Origin: Saprospirales bacterium
GTDB lineage: Bacteria; Bacteroidota; Bacteroidia; Chitinophagales; Saprospiraceae
Direction of reading: 5' to 3'
Assembly: GCA_007695035.1 (NCBI GenBank)
Contig: REEO01000063.1
Location: 1-52,524, forward strand
Length of the DNA: 52,524 nt
Of this stretch, positions 51,033 to 52,524 are shown one piece after another; the stretch's first letter is position 1, and every line of letters begins with the position of its first letter. The notes beneath the pieces are model-generated. The model saw only the letters and a program-made list of their open reading frames with translations, had not been told where the DNA came from and did not search any database. The translations under genes were made by a program, and so were the position numbers.

Positions 51033-52340
51033 TTATTCGCCGGTCAGTTTTTTGATTTCTTCGCTAAAGTGACGGCTGAGGGGTTCGTAGCCGCTTGTGG
51101 CCGGTCCTGAAAAGCCGGTGTAGGTGGATACTATCCGGTGTTCGCTGTCCAGAAAAATGGTGGTGGGGAAGGATTGGACGCGGTCCTCTATGCCGAGTTT
51201 TGCTGCTGCTTCTTCTCTGTCGAAATAGCCGGCTAAATAGAAGTGCAGGTCGAGTTCGAGGTCCCGGTTGTAGTTTTTCAAAAGGGGTAGTGCGCGCTCT
51301 TTTTCCCGGTATCGCTCAAAGGAGAGGACAACCACATCGAGGTCTTTATCGCTGGTGAGTTCATGCAGTAGCTGCTTGGCATCTTTGCAATTGGGACACC
51401 AACTTCCGGACACCAGGACGACCAGGGGCTTGCCCTCGTACTTTTCTGAAGTGACTTCCTGCCCGTCGATATCCAGGGCGGTGAATTCAAGCCGATCGCT
51501 TTTGAAACGGGTTATTGTGGTGGGGTCCTCCAGCCGGGTTTCCTCGCCCCTCCTTGCGGTCCACTCTGCTTCGTAGTGGGAACCTGAGCGGAAAAAACCC
51601 TCCACGCTGCCGTCCTCAAACTTTTTGGCCCCAAAGAGAAAGGCAAATACGCCGTCGAAGGTGGAAAGCCACAGTTTATCGTCTTCTACATTGCCTTGTA
51701 AAAAGCGGTAGTCGCCGGTGTTGGTCATAAAGGTTCCGGTGATCTGCAAATTGCTCTGCTCGAATTCTCCGATGGCGGGGTTGGGATTGTCGGAACCGGG
51801 GTTGAAGACTACATCCCAGCGGCCGTCAAAATTTTCGGCGTCTTCGATTTTGGTGTTGGCTGGGAGTGCAAAGCGGTGGTTTTGGCCAAACTGTGCTTCA
51901 AAGGGCACGCGGTAATTGCTTCTGGAGGGGACAACCCAGTACCCCTGCATGGCGTTTTCGGCAAAAACGGCCCGGAGGTAGTTTTCTGAACCGGGAAAGC
52001 GCATGGTGAGGGTGTCTTTTGCAATGGTCATGTCCCTCCCGAATGCGATGTCGGTAACTACTACTTCTTCGGCTGCATTGCGGAATACGGCTTCCATCTG
52101 GTCTGCATCGTTGTAGCGGACCTCAAAGTTGAAGGGCAATCTGTCGTCGGGAACGGCTGCGCGCTGACCGGGCGTGGGTGCTTGTCCTCCGGGTCGAAAG
52201 GTGGTCTGCTGATCGAGGTAGAGTTCGCCTCTCCAGGGGCCTGGTGGCAATTGGTCATAGTGGTGACGCACTTCTATGCAGCTCGCAAGGAGGAGGCTGA
52301 TTCCCAGGATTGCTATTCCCGTTCTGATTTTTCCGGCCAT
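51033..52340 (-). CDS. Lipoprotein with C-terminal thioredoxin (TlpA-like) domain
   Basis: A 435-residue lipoprotein. The signal sequence ends LLLASC with the lipidated Cys near position 21. Residues about 30-285 form a beta-rich region of unknown family (repeated strands such as NFDGRWDVVFNPG and ITGTFMTNTGDYRFLQGN). Residues about 295-435 form a TlpA/ResA-type thioredoxin domain with VLVSGSWCPNCKDAKQLL (CxxC) and the cis-Pro in QSFPTTIFLD. It is probably a periplasmic reductase or peroxiredoxin-like protein. The usual DUF4369 N-terminal domain of Bacteroidota TlpA-like lipoproteins is not recognised here. Confidence 0.87.
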   Translation of the reverse strand: MAGKIRTGIAILGISLLLASCIEVRHHYDQLPPGPWRGELYLDQQTTFRPGGQAPTPGQRAAVPDDRLPFNFEVRYNDADQMEAVFRNAAEEVVVTDIAFGRDMTIAKDTLTMRFPGSENYLRAVFAENAMQGYWVVPSRSNYRVPFEAQFGQNHRFALPANTKIEDAENFDGRWDVVFNPGSDNPNPAIGEFEQSNLQITGTFMTNTGDYRFLQGNVEDDKLWLSTFDGVFAFLFGAKKFEDGSVEGFFRSGSHYEAEWTARRGEETRLEDPTTITRFKSDRLEFTALDIDGQEVTSEKYEGKPLVVLVSGSWCPNCKDAKQLLHELTSDKDLDVVVLSFERYREKERALPLLKNYNRDLELDLHFYLAGYFDREEAAAKLGIEDRVQSFPTTIFLDSEHRIVSTYTGFSGPATSGYEPLSRHFSEEIKKLTGE

Positions 52341-52426
52341 GTCGGTATTTTTTATCGTGTTAACGATAGGTTGTGCGAAGGTAACGAAAAGACTTCATTG
52401 AAGGTTGATTTCGGACCAATTTGGAA

Positions 52427-52513
52427 TTGACAGTTGACAGTTGACAGTTGACAATGGACAATTGACAGTTGACAATGGACAATTGACAGTTGACAATGGA
52501 CAAGTGACAATGG
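52427..52513. repeat. Heptanucleotide tandem repeat, 12 units
   Basis: From 52427 the sequence reads in exact heptads. TTGACAG occurs twice. Then comes the triplet of heptads TTGACAG, TTGACAA, TGGACAA, repeated three times without a change (52441-52503), and finally GTGACAA and tgg. The higher-order unit is 21 bp. Related degenerate copies lie at 59-118, 213-281, 11545-11570 and 25926-25988. It runs nearly to the window edge and may continue. Confidence 0.92.
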
Positions 52514-52524
52514 TTTTGGTGTGG

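Overview
The window is chromosomal DNA from a member of the Bacteroidota. The evidence is: two type IX secretion (T9SS) C-terminal sorting domains (one intact, one broken), a gcvH-VanZ-TonB operon, a DUF3667 protein and a 6-bladed beta-propeller remnant; TAnnTTTG-type -7 boxes (often with a TTG/TTTG about 19-20 nt upstream) in front of many genes; and no clear Shine-Dalgarno sequences. A genus cannot be named from the sequence alone.

Layout. 0-10.7 kb: pyruvate kinase, then dcd and queD, a WD40 protein and a T9SS-secreted protein (all minus), a phosphopantetheinyl transferase, an NhaP2-type K+/H+ antiporter split by one in-frame TAA, an ATP-dependent DNA ligase and a secreted hypothetical protein. 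10.7-12.6 kb is a gene-poor island with interspersed repeats and an array of five hairpins, four of them followed by a near-identical ATG-containing box. 12.6-21.2 kb: a membrane protein, pyrD, a TMTC-like membrane glycosyltransferase with TPRs, rsmE-DUF4159, a hypothetical gene, an LpxH-family protein that has lost all seven metal-ligand positions, and rseP. 21.5-25.7 kb: two tRNA-Leu genes, a sulfotransferase, a DUF3667 protein, ruvX-def and an NlpE-like lipoprotein. 25.7-26.6 kb is a second repeat island sharing its repeats with the first.

26.6-34 kb: a class V aminotransferase, acetoacetyl-CoA synthetase, an MBL-fold hydrolase, uppS and the gcvH-VanZ-tonB operon ending in a strong intrinsic terminator. 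34.3-41.3 kb: the menaquinone cluster menF-menD-menB-menA-menC-menE, which turns chorismate into demethylmenaquinone but lacks MenH, a DHNA-CoA thioesterase and MenG here. 41.5-43.6 kb is a decay zone: an Rpn-family nuclease gene with an in-frame TGA, and a beta-propeller/T9SS gene lacking its start, with an in-frame TGA and a frameshift. 43.6-52.5 kb (all minus): gcvP-hldD, metK, an outer-membrane protein with a GT2 glycosyltransferase, and a lipoprotein with a thioredoxin domain. The window ends in a heptanucleotide tandem repeat related to repeats at its beginning.

Most genes are housekeeping. The parts most worth a second look are the LpxH-like pseudoenzyme (18977-19810), the hairpin/mini-ORF array (11759-12161), the paired repeat islands, and the three coding regions interrupted by single in-frame stop codons.
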